64,000 nucleotides of DNA from CAIWAH01 sp964602595 (lineage in GTDB: Bacteria; Verrucomicrobiota; Verrucomicrobiia; Limisphaerales; UBA9464), in NCBI GenBank assembly GCA_964602595.1, contig CAZRRO010000024.1, positions 1-64,000 of the forward strand, read 5' to 3'. Shown here piece by piece: positions 43,042 through 52,500 of this stretch. The notes beneath the pieces were generated by a model that did no database searches, was not told the origin of the DNA, and worked only from the letters and a program-made list of their open reading frames with translations. Position 1 is the stretch's first letter; every line of letters starts with the position of its first letter. The translations under genes were made by a program, and so were the position numbers.

Positions 43042-44364
43042 ATGGCCGCGGGCTCCGCTCCTGCCCGGGATTGGGTGGCGGCGCACGCGCCGATTGAAGG
43101 ATTTCCCGCCGCGGGTCACGCTCGCACCGTGATCGATCACCTCCGATTGACCGGGTATCTCGAACGCCAACTGCCGGCCGCACTGGAGCTGTTGCGACGG
43201 ATGGTGGAGATCAATTCGTGGACCCTGAACCGAGCGGGAGTGAACGCCGTCGGGCGCCTGACCGCAGAAGCGTTTGCGCCGCTGGGCTTCGTGGCCGAAT
43301 CCGTTCCATCCACAAACCCCGAGTTTGGCGACCACTTGGCGCTGACCCGCGGGCCTGCCGGCGGACCGGCGTTGGCCATGGTCTCGCACCTCGACACGGT
43401 GTTTCCGCCCGAGGAGGAGTTGCGGAACGACTTCCGCTGGCAGCCCGAGGGGGATCGGATTTTCGGTCCCGGCACCCACGACATCAAGGGCGGCACGGTG
43501 ATGATGTGGCTGGTGCTGCACGCCCTGCGGGAATTCGTCCCCTCGGCGTTCGCGGCCATGAACTGGCAACTTTACCTCAATTCCTCCGAGGAATTGCTTT
43601 CGCCCGATTTCGGCGAGATGTGCCGGGCCCGCTTCGGCCCGAACGCGCTCGCGGCGCTGGTGTTCGAGGCGGAAGGCAAGCTGGCGGGTGGCCGCCGCCT
43701 GGTGCGGTGCCGCAAGGGCCGGGCAACGTGGCGCCTGACGGCCAAGGGCCGGGGCGCGCATGCCGGGGTCAAGCACGGCCGCGGCGCCAACGCCATCGTG
43801 CAACTTGCCCGAACCTTGGAACGGGTCGCCGCGCTCACCGACTACGCGCAGGAGCTCACCTTCAATCCCGGGATCGTCCGGGGTGGCGGCGGGTTGAACC
43901 GGGTGCCGCACGAGGCGGTGGCGGAGGGGGAGATGCGGGCCTTTGATCCGACGGTCTACGCCGCTGGCAAGGCCGCTGTGCTTGGACTGGCGGGGCCGGG
44001 TGACGTGGTCAGCCCGATGGACGGGTATCCGTGCGCGGTGCAGGCGGAGATTCTCAGCGAGAGCCGGCCTTGGCCGGTCAACGCGGGAACGGACCGCCTG
44101 CTGACGGTGTTCCAGGCGGCCGGCCAATCCTTGGGCCAGGCGATCGAAGGCGAGGCCCGCGGCGGCCTGAGCGATGGCAACTACCTGTGGGATGCCTTGC
44201 CCACCATCGATGGCCTCGGACCGGCCGGTGACAATGACCATTGTTCGGAACGCAGCGCCGACGGCTCGAAATTGCCCGAGTATTGCGAGGTCAGTTCATT
44301 TGTGCCCAAGGCCGCGCTGAACACGCTGGCCATCCTGCGGCTCGCCACAGAGGGATTGCCCTGA
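43042..44364 (+). CDS. M20 family metallopeptidase (carboxypeptidase G2-like)
   Basis: 440 residues from the ATG at 43042. Zinc-site motifs: MVSHLDTVFPPEEE (His and Asp), FGPGTHDIKGG (bridging Asp), NSSEELLSPDFGE (catalytic and metal Glu), VFEAEGKL (Glu), and a C-terminal GLGPAGDNDHCSER in place of the usual GxGxxH segment. A dimerisation domain (about 200-310) has RGAHAGVKHGRGANAI. Cytoplasmic; hydrolyses N-acyl amino acids or dipeptides. Family length is typical. Confidence 0.8.
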   Translation: MAAGSAPARDWVAAHAPIEGFPAAGHARTVIDHLRLTGYLERQLPAALELLRRMVEINSWTLNRAGVNAVGRLTAEAFAPLGFVAESVPSTNPEFGDHLALTRGPAGGPALAMVSHLDTVFPPEEELRNDFRWQPEGDRIFGPGTHDIKGGTVMMWLVLHALREFVPSAFAAMNWQLYLNSSEELLSPDFGEMCRARFGPNALAALVFEAEGKLAGGRRLVRCRKGRATWRLTAKGRGAHAGVKHGRGANAIVQLARTLERVAALTDYAQELTFNPGIVRGGGGLNRVPHEAVAEGEMRAFDPTVYAAGKAAVLGLAGPGDVVSPMDGYPCAVQAEILSESRPWPVNAGTDRLLTVFQAAGQSLGQAIEGEARGGLSDGNYLWDALPTIDGLGPAGDNDHCSERSADGSKLPEYCEVSSFVPKAALNTLAILRLATEGLP

Positions 44365-44392
44365 GTGGCAAAGACCAGCGGTCCGGGCTGCG

Positions 44393-44905
44393 TCAACCAC
44401 CACCCGAACCCGCCGGTGGCGCCGGTGCTGGAAGTGCGGGGCCCGACGTCTGTTCCGCGGCGAGCCGCCGAATGTAGGCCGCGAAATCCGGGTCCTCCCC
44501 GCGCAGTAACTGCGGGAGCAAGGCCCGGAAATCTTCCCGCCGGCACCACTCGCGCATGTAGTCCTCCCAAGACTTCCACAGGCGTTGCTGCTGACTCGCC
44601 ATATCTTCCTCATAGACGAGGAGGTAGGCGCGTTCGAAGAGCGACACGAGGATGTCGAGCAACACCAGCTTGCGCTCCTGCTGGCCCTCCGTGAGTTCAT
44701 GCACGCGCGACGCGGTGAGGTGCAGGTCGGGATTCTGGAGCACGAGCTTGAGGAACTCGGCGTATTCGTCCGATAGGCGCTGGTAGACCTCCTCGTCCTC
44801 GTTGGCGCGTTCCTTCCGCTGTTCCCAGATGAAGACGCCGATGGCAAACGGTAGGCCGATCACGGTCACCACGTAGCTCCACATCTCCCAATCCTCGCGG
44901 CTCAT
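44393..44905 (-). CDS. Membrane-anchored hypothetical protein
   Basis: 170 residues from the ATG at 44905 (MSREDWEMWSYVVTVIGLP). One N-terminal membrane helix (WSYVVTVIGLPFAIGVFIW) is followed by a strongly charged helical domain (RKERANEDEEVYQRLSDEY, AYLLVYEED, WKSWEDYMREWCRREDF) and a Pro/Gly-rich end. The charged coil after one helix resembles small membrane proteins often annotated only as hypothetical. It diverges from the oxidoreductase gene at 44997. Confidence 0.65.
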   Translation of the reverse strand: MSREDWEMWSYVVTVIGLPFAIGVFIWEQRKERANEDEEVYQRLSDEYAEFLKLVLQNPDLHLTASRVHELTEGQQERKLVLLDILVSLFERAYLLVYEEDMASQQQRLWKSWEDYMREWCRREDFRALLPQLLRGEDPDFAAYIRRLAAEQTSGPALPAPAPPAGSGGG

Positions 44906-44996
44906 GCCCCACTTTAGCCTCGGGTCCCGGGCGCGGCCAGTCCGGGTAATGCCGCGGAAGGCCTGACAAGACGCCCCGCGCGGGCGAGGCTGCCGC

Positions 44997-46379
44997 ATGA
45001 GCTTTGACTACGATGCCGTGGTGATCGGTGGGGGTAGCGCGGGTTACGCCGCGGCCCGGACCCTGGCCGGTGGCGGCGCCCGGACCGCGTTGGTGGAAAG
45101 CGGTCCCGAACTGGGCGGGCTTTGCATCCTGCGCGGCTGCATGCCAACCAAGGCTTTATTGCATGCCGCCGAATTGCGCCACGCGTTCCGCGAGGCTGCG
45201 CACTGGGGCATCACGGCCGACCATGTCCGGGTGGACTTGGCGAAGCTCCTGGCCCGGAAGGACGAGTTGATCGCCGACTTCGCCGGTTACCGGCGCCAGC
45301 AATTGGAGGCGGGCAAGTTTCGGTTCATCCGCTCGCGGGTCCGTTTCGCGGACTCGCACAACCTGGAACTGGAGGACGGCAGCCGGCTGAGTGCCGCCCA
45401 TTTCGTGATCGCCACCGGTTCGGTCGTCCCGCCGCCGCCGATTCCTGGGCTGGTCGAGGCAGGTTACCTGACCAGCGACGACGCCTTGCGTCTCCCGGCC
45501 TTGCCGGCGTCGCTCGCCGTCCTGGGGGGCGGCGCGGTGGCGCTCGAATTCGCCCAGTTCTTCGCGCGGCTCGGCTCGGAAGTCACCGTGATCCAACGCA
45601 GCGCCCAAGTGCTGCGCGACACCGACGAAGACGTGGCGCGCGAACTGGAGAAGGCCCTCCGGCGGGAAGGCATCCGGCTGTTCACCGGCACTCAAAACGT
45701 GCGGGCCGAACGTTCGGGCGCGGGCACTCGGCTGGCGTTCGACCACCAGGGTGTGAGCCAGTCCGTGGACGTCGCCGCCGTTCTCCACGGTCTCGGCCGC
45801 CGTCCCAATACCGATTCCCTTGCGCTCGACCGGGCCAAGGTGCTGACCGAAGCCGGCCGCGTCCTGGCCGACCCGCGCCAACGCACCTCGGCGCCGCACA
45901 TCTATGCCGCCGGCGATTGCTGCGGGCCCCACGAGATCGTTCACGTCGCGATCCAGCAGGGCGAAACCGCCGCGCGAAACATCCTCAATCCGACGGCCCA
46001 AGTGGAAATGGACTATCGTATCCTCCTGAGCGTCGTGTTCACCGATCCGGCGGTCGCCACCGTGGGCCTGAGCGAGAAGGCGGCCCGCGCCGCGGGGCGC
46101 AAGGTCTTGGTCGCGACCTATCCCTTCAACGACCACGGCAAGTCGATGATCCTCGGCAGCCAGGATGGCTTCGTGAAGCTGCTCGCCGACGCGGTCACCG
46201 GCGAGATCGTCGGCGGCGCGTGCGTCGGACCGCAGGGCGGCGAACTGATCCACGAGATCGCCGCCGCGATGGGCCGACGGATGACCGTCCGCGAGCTCGC
46301 CGCGCTGCCGCATTATCATCCGACCCTGGCGGAAATTTGGACCTATCCCGCTGAAGAACTGGCGGACCAGCTCCCCTGA
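44997..46379 (+). CDS. Pyridine nucleotide-disulfide oxidoreductase (lipoamide dehydrogenase/mercuric reductase-like)
   Basis: 460 residues. FAD-binding AVVIGGGSAGYAAARTLAG, then a redox pair in LGGLCILRGCMPTKALL (Cys43, Cys48), NAD-binding LAVLGGGAVALEFAQFFARLG, and HIYAAGDCCGPHE for the second FAD motif. The dimerisation domain follows, with the catalytic His-Glu in LPHYHPTLAEIW. The disulfide spacing CILRGC is one variant of the usual CxxxxC. No E2 or mercury genes are adjacent, so the disulfide substrate is unknown; soluble transhydrogenase-like roles are possible. Confidence 0.85.
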   Translation: MSFDYDAVVIGGGSAGYAAARTLAGGGARTALVESGPELGGLCILRGCMPTKALLHAAELRHAFREAAHWGITADHVRVDLAKLLARKDELIADFAGYRRQQLEAGKFRFIRSRVRFADSHNLELEDGSRLSAAHFVIATGSVVPPPPIPGLVEAGYLTSDDALRLPALPASLAVLGGGAVALEFAQFFARLGSEVTVIQRSAQVLRDTDEDVARELEKALRREGIRLFTGTQNVRAERSGAGTRLAFDHQGVSQSVDVAAVLHGLGRRPNTDSLALDRAKVLTEAGRVLADPRQRTSAPHIYAAGDCCGPHEIVHVAIQQGETAARNILNPTAQVEMDYRILLSVVFTDPAVATVGLSEKAARAAGRKVLVATYPFNDHGKSMILGSQDGFVKLLADAVTGEIVGGACVGPQGGELIHEIAAAMGRRMTVRELAALPHYHPTLAEIWTYPAEELADQLP

Positions 46380-46388
46380 ACCGGCGGC

Positions 46389-47318
46389 CTATTTCGCGGC
46401 GGGACCCACGTAGCTGCGGGCGATCACCACGTTGTCGAACCAGACGACGTTGGTTGAGTGTTTCGTCCAGCGGTCGGTGAAATAGCTCTCCAATGTCAGC
46501 GCGTTGGCCTTCAGCGCCTCGGTCTTCCGCCAGTTAATGCCCTGCCAGTGGCCTTGCAGGACGCCGTCGATCCAGAAGGCCTGTTCGCCGTCGGGTTGGC
46601 CCGGTGTATTGTGCTTGAGCATGAATTCCGCGCAGATCCAGCGGTCGCGTGGAATGACCGGCGCGGCGGGCACGGCGAAGGAATTGCCCCAGAACTTGCC
46701 ATCGGGCGAAGCGGTCATCACGTGCCAATAGCTGTAAAAGTTCCAGCGGCCCGGCGGGGGATTGCGGCCCCAGTCACCCCACGGCTCCAGCGCGGTCGAG
46801 AATCGTTCGCTGCCTTCGGGCTTCAGCCCCGCCCCGCCGAAGCCGCTCCACTTGTCGCCGCCCTTCAGTCCCTTGTTCGCCCGCAGCGTGACGAAGTGAT
46901 GCACGTAGTCGCAGTCCGCCGCGAACTTCACGTAGAAGCGCACGAACACCGTGTCGGCCGGCTCGAACCACCGCGTAAGACCGCCGCCGGTGTCCTGTCC
47001 GAGATGCGCCTCGACCCGCAGCGCCCGCTGGCCCAACTCGCGGTCCGCGCCGGGATTGGCCAACGACAGAACCTTGCCGCCCTTGTTCCCGACTTCGTCC
47101 CAACCTTCGCCCAGTCCGCCCGCCTCAAAGTTGTCGGCGAAGATTACCTGTGGGTCCGCCTTCAGTCCGGCATCGCCGGGGAACTTGGCCGCCAGACCGG
47201 TGCCACGGGGCAGGGACGAGGTGTCGGCAAGGTTGGTCATGAGGGCGGCATCGGCCGAAAGCTCCAGGGCAACCGAAGCGACAGCCGCCAGCGCCGCGAA
47301 ACGGCTGAAGACGTTCAT
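46389..47318 (-). CDS. Secreted lamin-G/polysaccharide-lyase-like protein
   Basis: 309 residues from the ATG at 47318 (signal peptide MNVFSRFAALAAVASVALELSADA split around Ala). A TTG at 47336 overlapping the upstream stop (TTGA) is an alternative start and implies coupling. The mature part is a beta-sandwich: FADNFEAGGLGEGWDEVG, TVFVRFYVKFAADCDYVHHF, WNFYSYWHVMTA, DRWICAEFMLKHNTPG, QAFWIDGVLQGHWQGINW and VVWFDNVVIARSYVG. This is the pattern of concanavalin-like binding or lyase domains. No catalytic residue can be assigned. Located directly downstream of the isochorismatase-ThuA gene on the same strand. Confidence 0.6.
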   Translation of the reverse strand: MNVFSRFAALAAVASVALELSADAALMTNLADTSSLPRGTGLAAKFPGDAGLKADPQVIFADNFEAGGLGEGWDEVGNKGGKVLSLANPGADRELGQRALRVEAHLGQDTGGGLTRWFEPADTVFVRFYVKFAADCDYVHHFVTLRANKGLKGGDKWSGFGGAGLKPEGSERFSTALEPWGDWGRNPPPGRWNFYSYWHVMTASPDGKFWGNSFAVPAAPVIPRDRWICAEFMLKHNTPGQPDGEQAFWIDGVLQGHWQGINWRKTEALKANALTLESYFTDRWTKHSTNVVWFDNVVIARSYVGPAAK

Positions 47319-47332
47319 GCTGACAAAAGTGG

Positions 47333-49360
47333 TCAATTTGACTTAGCGGAATTCACAGTCGGGTTCGGCGACGCCCATGTCAGATCATCTCCTGTGCGGA
47401 ACTGCCATTCGCCGTCCAGCCGTAGCGCCTGACCGTTCGCACGGAGTTCCGGGGCGCGGCCTTTGAAGCCACCGCGCCCGCCGTGGTCGAAGACGCGGAT
47501 GGCGACGAAGTGCGAGGTGCCGGGCGTGACCTTCACGGCGAAGGTTTTCTCCGGGCCGAGTCCGCTGGTGTAGTTCGGCGGCGGCGTGCCGACGGCGCCG
47601 ATGCGTTGGCCGTCGACGTAGATTTCACCGGCGTCATCGAGCTGTTCGAGGGCGAACTGGGCTTCGGCGGGCCAGTCGGCGGGAACCTTGGCCCAGCAGC
47701 GATACCAGGCGTAGCCGTCAAACTTCGCGAGCCGGCCCTGCGAGTTGTCGTCCCAGGTGCCGGGCACCTTGAGCGTCTGCCACGCGCCGGAATAGTCCAC
47801 GGGCTTGGGCGTGCCGGGCGCGATGTATTCGTCGAGCGCCCAGAGGATGCCATTGAGCAGGAGCTGCCGGAAGTTGAGTTCGGCGAAGTCTTCCGGTGCG
47901 CCGAGTGACGTGTAGAAAACGCGGCGGTTTTCACGGGTGTTGATCCAGGCCACGGGCTCAACCTCCGATTTGCCGTCCTCGGTTTGGCCGCGGAGCAGCG
48001 GGGTGACGGTATTCACCAGCTTGCGGCTGCGATAGAGGTGCGAGGGCGAGCGGAACTTGGCCTCGACGTTGTTCAGAATCGGGTTGGCGGCGGTCTCGGT
48101 GAACTGGCGAATCACCGTGTCCTTGCCCGGGCCCTTGCCGTAGTGGTCCTGGTAATCCGCGCCCAGCACGTCGGTGTCGAAATCGGTCCAGGTGGTGTCG
48201 GCCGGATTCGGCTGGCCGCGCAGTTCAAAAGCGTGACTGGCGGTGCGAATGCCAACGACGGCTTTCCCGGCGGCCACGTGGGCGCGGATCGCTTCCATCA
48301 TCGGCTTGGGCGTCGCGCGGCGGCGGGTGCTGATGACGAGCAGGTCGGCGCGGGGAATGGCTTCCCAGTTCTGGAAGTCGAAGTCCTCGGTGTTTTGCGA
48401 GGCGGTGACGAACGACAGCTGGTAGCCGCGCCAGGCGAGCTCCTTCGCGGCGAAGGCGGGGAACGTTTCCCAAGTGTGGTATTCGTTTTCGCCGACGATG
48501 AAGCAGACTTCCTTCTTGGTGTCGCCCTTGAACCGGAACATCTCGCCGCCGAGGAAGTCCGCGCTGGTGATGCTCGGGCACCAATATTTCTCGATGTGCT
48601 CGACGACGAGGCCGGTGCCTCGGAAGTGCGACACGAAGGGCGCCTTCCGGTGGTTATACATCGAGTCGGTGAGGTCGCGCATGAGCACGACGTTCTGGCC
48701 CTGCCGGACCATCTGGCGGATCGAGAACGGCCGGCCGAGCACGCACATGTTGATGTGCACGCCCATGACAATGACGTTGGTGATGCCGCGCTGGCGCATC
48801 AGGTAATAGGCCTCGGCGGAATCGGTGACGGCGTCGCCGTCCAGGATCTCCAGCGCGGGATGCTGACGGCTCCAAGCCTTGTAACTCGGACAGTCGGGGC
48901 AGCCGTCGCAGCCGCCGTCGGAATCATCAATCGGCAGCGGGGCTTCCTTGTCGGGCTTGAGCGAGCACCAGCCTTCGAGCGGGATCGCGGTGGTGATCTT
49001 GGGCGCGGCCTGGGCGAGCTTGCGGCCGGGATGATCCTTGTAGAAATCCATCGTGTCGCTCGGGCAATGGATGATTAGAGCCCCCTGCTTGCGGGCCGCC
49101 TTGAGCACCTCGTTCATGCGCGGGGCCATTTCGCCAACGCGTTCGGTGGCGTCGGGACAGTGGTGCTTGTCCCACATGTCGCAGACGACGACGGCGGTCC
49201 GGGCCGCGTCCCAAGTCGCCGGCTTTTCCACGATCCGCCATTCGTTGGTCTGGGCATCGGCCGGCACCCGGGCTCGGGTGTGGAGCGAAAGCGGTGCGGC
49301 GAGAAGCGTGAGGGGGAAGCAGGCGAACGCCGCGAGCAGGAGGCGGAAGTGGGGCTTCAT
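47333..49360 (-). CDS. Secreted isochorismatase-like / ThuA-like / sugar-binding fusion
   Basis: 675 residues from the ATG at 49360. After a signal peptide (about 1-22) comes an isochorismatase-like cysteine hydrolase domain (about 45-270): AVVVCDMWDKHHC (Asp61) and VIVMGVHINMCVLGRP (Cys206). It carries a cysteine-rich insert around 150-157 (SDGGCDGCPDC). Next is a ThuA/glutamine amidotransferase-like domain (about 285-510): EVCFIVGENEYHTWETFP, RADLLVISTRRRATP and VVGIRTASHAFEL. The end (about 530-640) is a galactose-binding-like jelly roll (GYAWYRCWAKVPADWP, DDAGEIYVDGQRIG). I know ThuA alone and isochorismatase alone, but this exported combination is uncommon to me. Function unknown. Confidence 0.75.
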   Translation of the reverse strand: MKPHFRLLLAAFACFPLTLLAAPLSLHTRARVPADAQTNEWRIVEKPATWDAARTAVVVCDMWDKHHCPDATERVGEMAPRMNEVLKAARKQGALIIHCPSDTMDFYKDHPGRKLAQAAPKITTAIPLEGWCSLKPDKEAPLPIDDSDGGCDGCPDCPSYKAWSRQHPALEILDGDAVTDSAEAYYLMRQRGITNVIVMGVHINMCVLGRPFSIRQMVRQGQNVVLMRDLTDSMYNHRKAPFVSHFRGTGLVVEHIEKYWCPSITSADFLGGEMFRFKGDTKKEVCFIVGENEYHTWETFPAFAAKELAWRGYQLSFVTASQNTEDFDFQNWEAIPRADLLVISTRRRATPKPMMEAIRAHVAAGKAVVGIRTASHAFELRGQPNPADTTWTDFDTDVLGADYQDHYGKGPGKDTVIRQFTETAANPILNNVEAKFRSPSHLYRSRKLVNTVTPLLRGQTEDGKSEVEPVAWINTRENRRVFYTSLGAPEDFAELNFRQLLLNGILWALDEYIAPGTPKPVDYSGAWQTLKVPGTWDDNSQGRLAKFDGYAWYRCWAKVPADWPAEAQFALEQLDDAGEIYVDGQRIGAVGTPPPNYTSGLGPEKTFAVKVTPGTSHFVAIRVFDHGGRGGFKGRAPELRANGQALRLDGEWQFRTGDDLTWASPNPTVNSAKSN

Positions 49361-49423
49361 CGCCACGACGCTACCGGGCGGAATCGCGGTCTGGAAGCCC
49401 CGACGGTGCGGCGGGGCGAAAAT

Positions 49424-49451
49424 GCCCGTCAGGGCCACACCCCTGACGGGC
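49424..49451. terminator. Perfect 11-bp hairpin upstream of the isochorismatase-ThuA gene
   Basis: GCCCGTCAGGG (49424-49434), loop CCACAC, CCCTGACGGGC (49441-49451). It lies in the intergenic region between the starting point of the minus-strand gene at 49360 and the stop of the minus-strand kinase gene at 49599. It could terminate the kinase transcript; there is no clear T-run. Confidence 0.5.
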
Positions 49452-49598
49452 ACCACTCACTTGGTCGACCGGCGGCCATCGGGCGGTGGAACCGAAGCGC
49501 CCCCGCGTCCTTTGGCCGGTGAAGCGAGCGGCTGACCTTGGCGACGGGACGGTCCCGCGCCATACGCCTTTGGGCTTACCCGGAATGGGTGCTGCCAC

Positions 49599-52500
49599 TC
49601 ACGGCTGGACCGGAGTGCCACCGCCAGTCAATCGGCGAGCCAACGCCTCGAGTTCGGCGACCGGTTGCGGAGCGGGCGACAAGTCCCAGCGATGCAAACC
49701 ACCGTCGCTTGCAAGCACCACGAATTGGGCGCCGCCCTGGACGAAATGCAGGCTGATGATGCTCGCGGGAACGGCTTGGGCGGCCATCAGCGGCAGCCCG
49801 GTCCGGGCATCCCAAAGCTGGACATCGCCCGCTCGGGTGCCGGTGGCCAGGATTGTTCCGTCCGCGTTGAATTGGAGGAATCTCACGTTCTGGCGATGGC
49901 GCATCGGCGGAGTGAGGGGGGCGCCGTCGGGCACGGACCAAATCCGCGCGGACGCGTCCTCGCTGCCGGTGGCGAGCGTGTTCCCGGCGCGGCTGAAGGC
50001 ACTGATGGTCACACCGTCCTGATGGCCCATGGTTGCGCCGACTGGCATCAGGTCGGCAACCGACCAGAGGCGGGCTTCGCCGGGGTCAAACCCGTCCCTC
50101 GACGCGGTGGTCACAATCCAACGGCTGTCCGAACTGAAGTGGGCGGCGCCGGCCTCGGTGCCCAGCTTCAGCTCGCGGGCCGCGACCTGCCCCGCGCCGA
50201 CGGCCCAGAGGCGGATCAACCCTTCAGCAGCCGAAGTCAGGACGTGGCGTCCGTCGCGGCTGAACTCCACGTGGTTGACCAGCCCATTGGTGGAGAAACC
50301 CGCCCGCGCCGCCGTGAGGGTGCCGGCATCCAGCAGCGACAATTCGACCAGTTGGCTGGCTTGGTTGTGCACCGAGGTGGCGGCGAGTTTCCGTCCGTCC
50401 GGGGTGAAAGCCAAACGATGATACGGGGAGGCTCCCGGCGCAGAGATCGCGATCACCTCGCCGGAGCTCAGGTCCCACAACTGGATGCGACCGTCCGCTG
50501 TCGCGGTGGCCAGACCTGTGCCGGACGGCGCGAACGCGCCGGTGAGGACGTGGCTCGTGTGGCGCAGTTCCCGGCGAAACGAATTACCCGATTCGAGGCT
50601 GACCACCCGGACCACGCCGTCGCCGGAACCGGCGGCGACCAACGAGCTGTCCGGGTTGGCGCAGGCAAATCTCACGGGGCCTGCCAATGCGGCATCGCGA
50701 AGAGCCCGGCGAGGGCCGAGTTGCCATAGCCGGATGCCCCCGTCCTGGCACGCCGTGACGAGTTGGTCGCCATTTGGTGAGAACGCGGCATCCACGACGT
50801 AACGCCCGTGACGCAGCCACGGTTCGGTGACTTCGCCGAGGACCGCGTCCCAAATCCGCGCCGTGCCGTCGAAACCTGCCGTCACGATCCGCCGGCCGGC
50901 CGGGTCCCAGCGTGCCATGCTCACGCCGATGTCATGCCCGATGCCACGGCACAGCAGTTGGCCGGATTCACCCGCCCAGACCCGCACCGTGTTGTCGAAG
51001 GACAGCGTGAAGAGGCGCCCGTCCGCCGGATTGAAGGTCGCCTGGCCGACCCGCAGTGCGGAATCGTGGCGCAGGGGCGGGCCAAGGGTTTCGCCGGTGG
51101 TCGCGTTCCATACGACCGCCCGGCCTTCGCGCCCGATTGAGACGACATTGCGTCCATCCGCGGAAAAGCTGGCGCCCGTTGTCCGGGAGGCGTGCCGATG
51201 GAAGGCCCGTTGCCGCAGCCCGCCGGCCGTGATTTCCCACACGCGGACCGGGCCCGCATCCTCCGCCGTGACCACGAAGCGTCCGTCGGGGCTGATCGCG
51301 CCGCCCACTCCGCCACCGGGCAGTGCGACCGCCGCCACGACCGGCTCCCCGGTCGCCAAGTCGCGGACTTCCGCCTGGGCATCACCGACCACGAGCACCC
51401 GGGAACTGTCGGCGCTGAACGAGGCCGGCGGGGCGGTGGGCTGTTGGTAGTAGTCGAGGTGCACCGGCCACGGGGAAAACAGCGGTTGGCCGTTCGCAGT
51501 GATCCAGAGCCGCGCAGTGCGGTCACGGCAGACGGTCAACACGCGTCGTCCGTCCGGGCTGAAGAGCGCGTGGGTGACCGCGGCGGGATGCTTCAGCACG
51601 GGACCGGGCCGCCCGTCGTCCGCGTGCCAGAGGCGGGCGGTTCCGTCGGCCCCGGCGGATAGCACCAGGCGGCCGTCCGGGCTGAAGATCGCCGTGCTGG
51701 CCGCGGCCTCATGCTGCCAGTGCTGAACCAGCTGTGGCACGGCACCTAGGGTCAACGCGAGGCGCACGCGGTGCATCCGTTCCCGTGCTGGATCACCGGC
51801 ATCGAGGCGCAGGGCCGTGAGCTGGTAGGGCAGGGAAGCGGCGGAATCCTTCGCCGCCACCAACTGGCTGGCGGTCTCGACGTTGAGCCGCACCAGTGCC
51901 TGCCGCTGGGACTCGGCGGTCGCGCGCCGAGTCCGACTGACCTGCCAGGAGCCGACTGCGATCACCAACAAGGCCAGCGACAGCAAACTAAGCAGTCCCG
52001 CGATCATGGGACGGCGGCGGATCCACTTGCCGGCGCGTTCCCACGGGCCAACCGGGCGGGCCGCAATCGGCCGGCCGGCGAGCCAGTGTTCCAGATCGCC
52101 GGCCAACGCAGCGCAGTCGGCGTAGCGGTGCTGCGGTTCCTTGGCGATGGCCTTCAGGCAAATGGTCTCGAGGTCCCGATCTACGGTCGGCAGGACAGCC
52201 GAGGGCCGCCGCACTTCGGTGTCGGTGACCTGCCGGAGCACTTCCAGCGGAGTTGCGCCCGTGAACGGCACTTGGCCGGTCAGCAGCTCGTAGAGAATGG
52301 CGCCGAGCCCGTAGACATCGCTCAGCACCGTGGCTTGGGCCGAACCGCCCCGGGCCACTTCGGGCGCCACGTAGGCGGGGGTGCCGATGGAGGACTGGGA
52401 GCGGGTCAGCCGGATGTCCATCTCGGCCAGTCGCGCGAGGCCGAAATCCGTCAGGTAGGGTTCGCCGGCCTCGTCGAGCAGGACGTTCTCCGGCTTGAGG

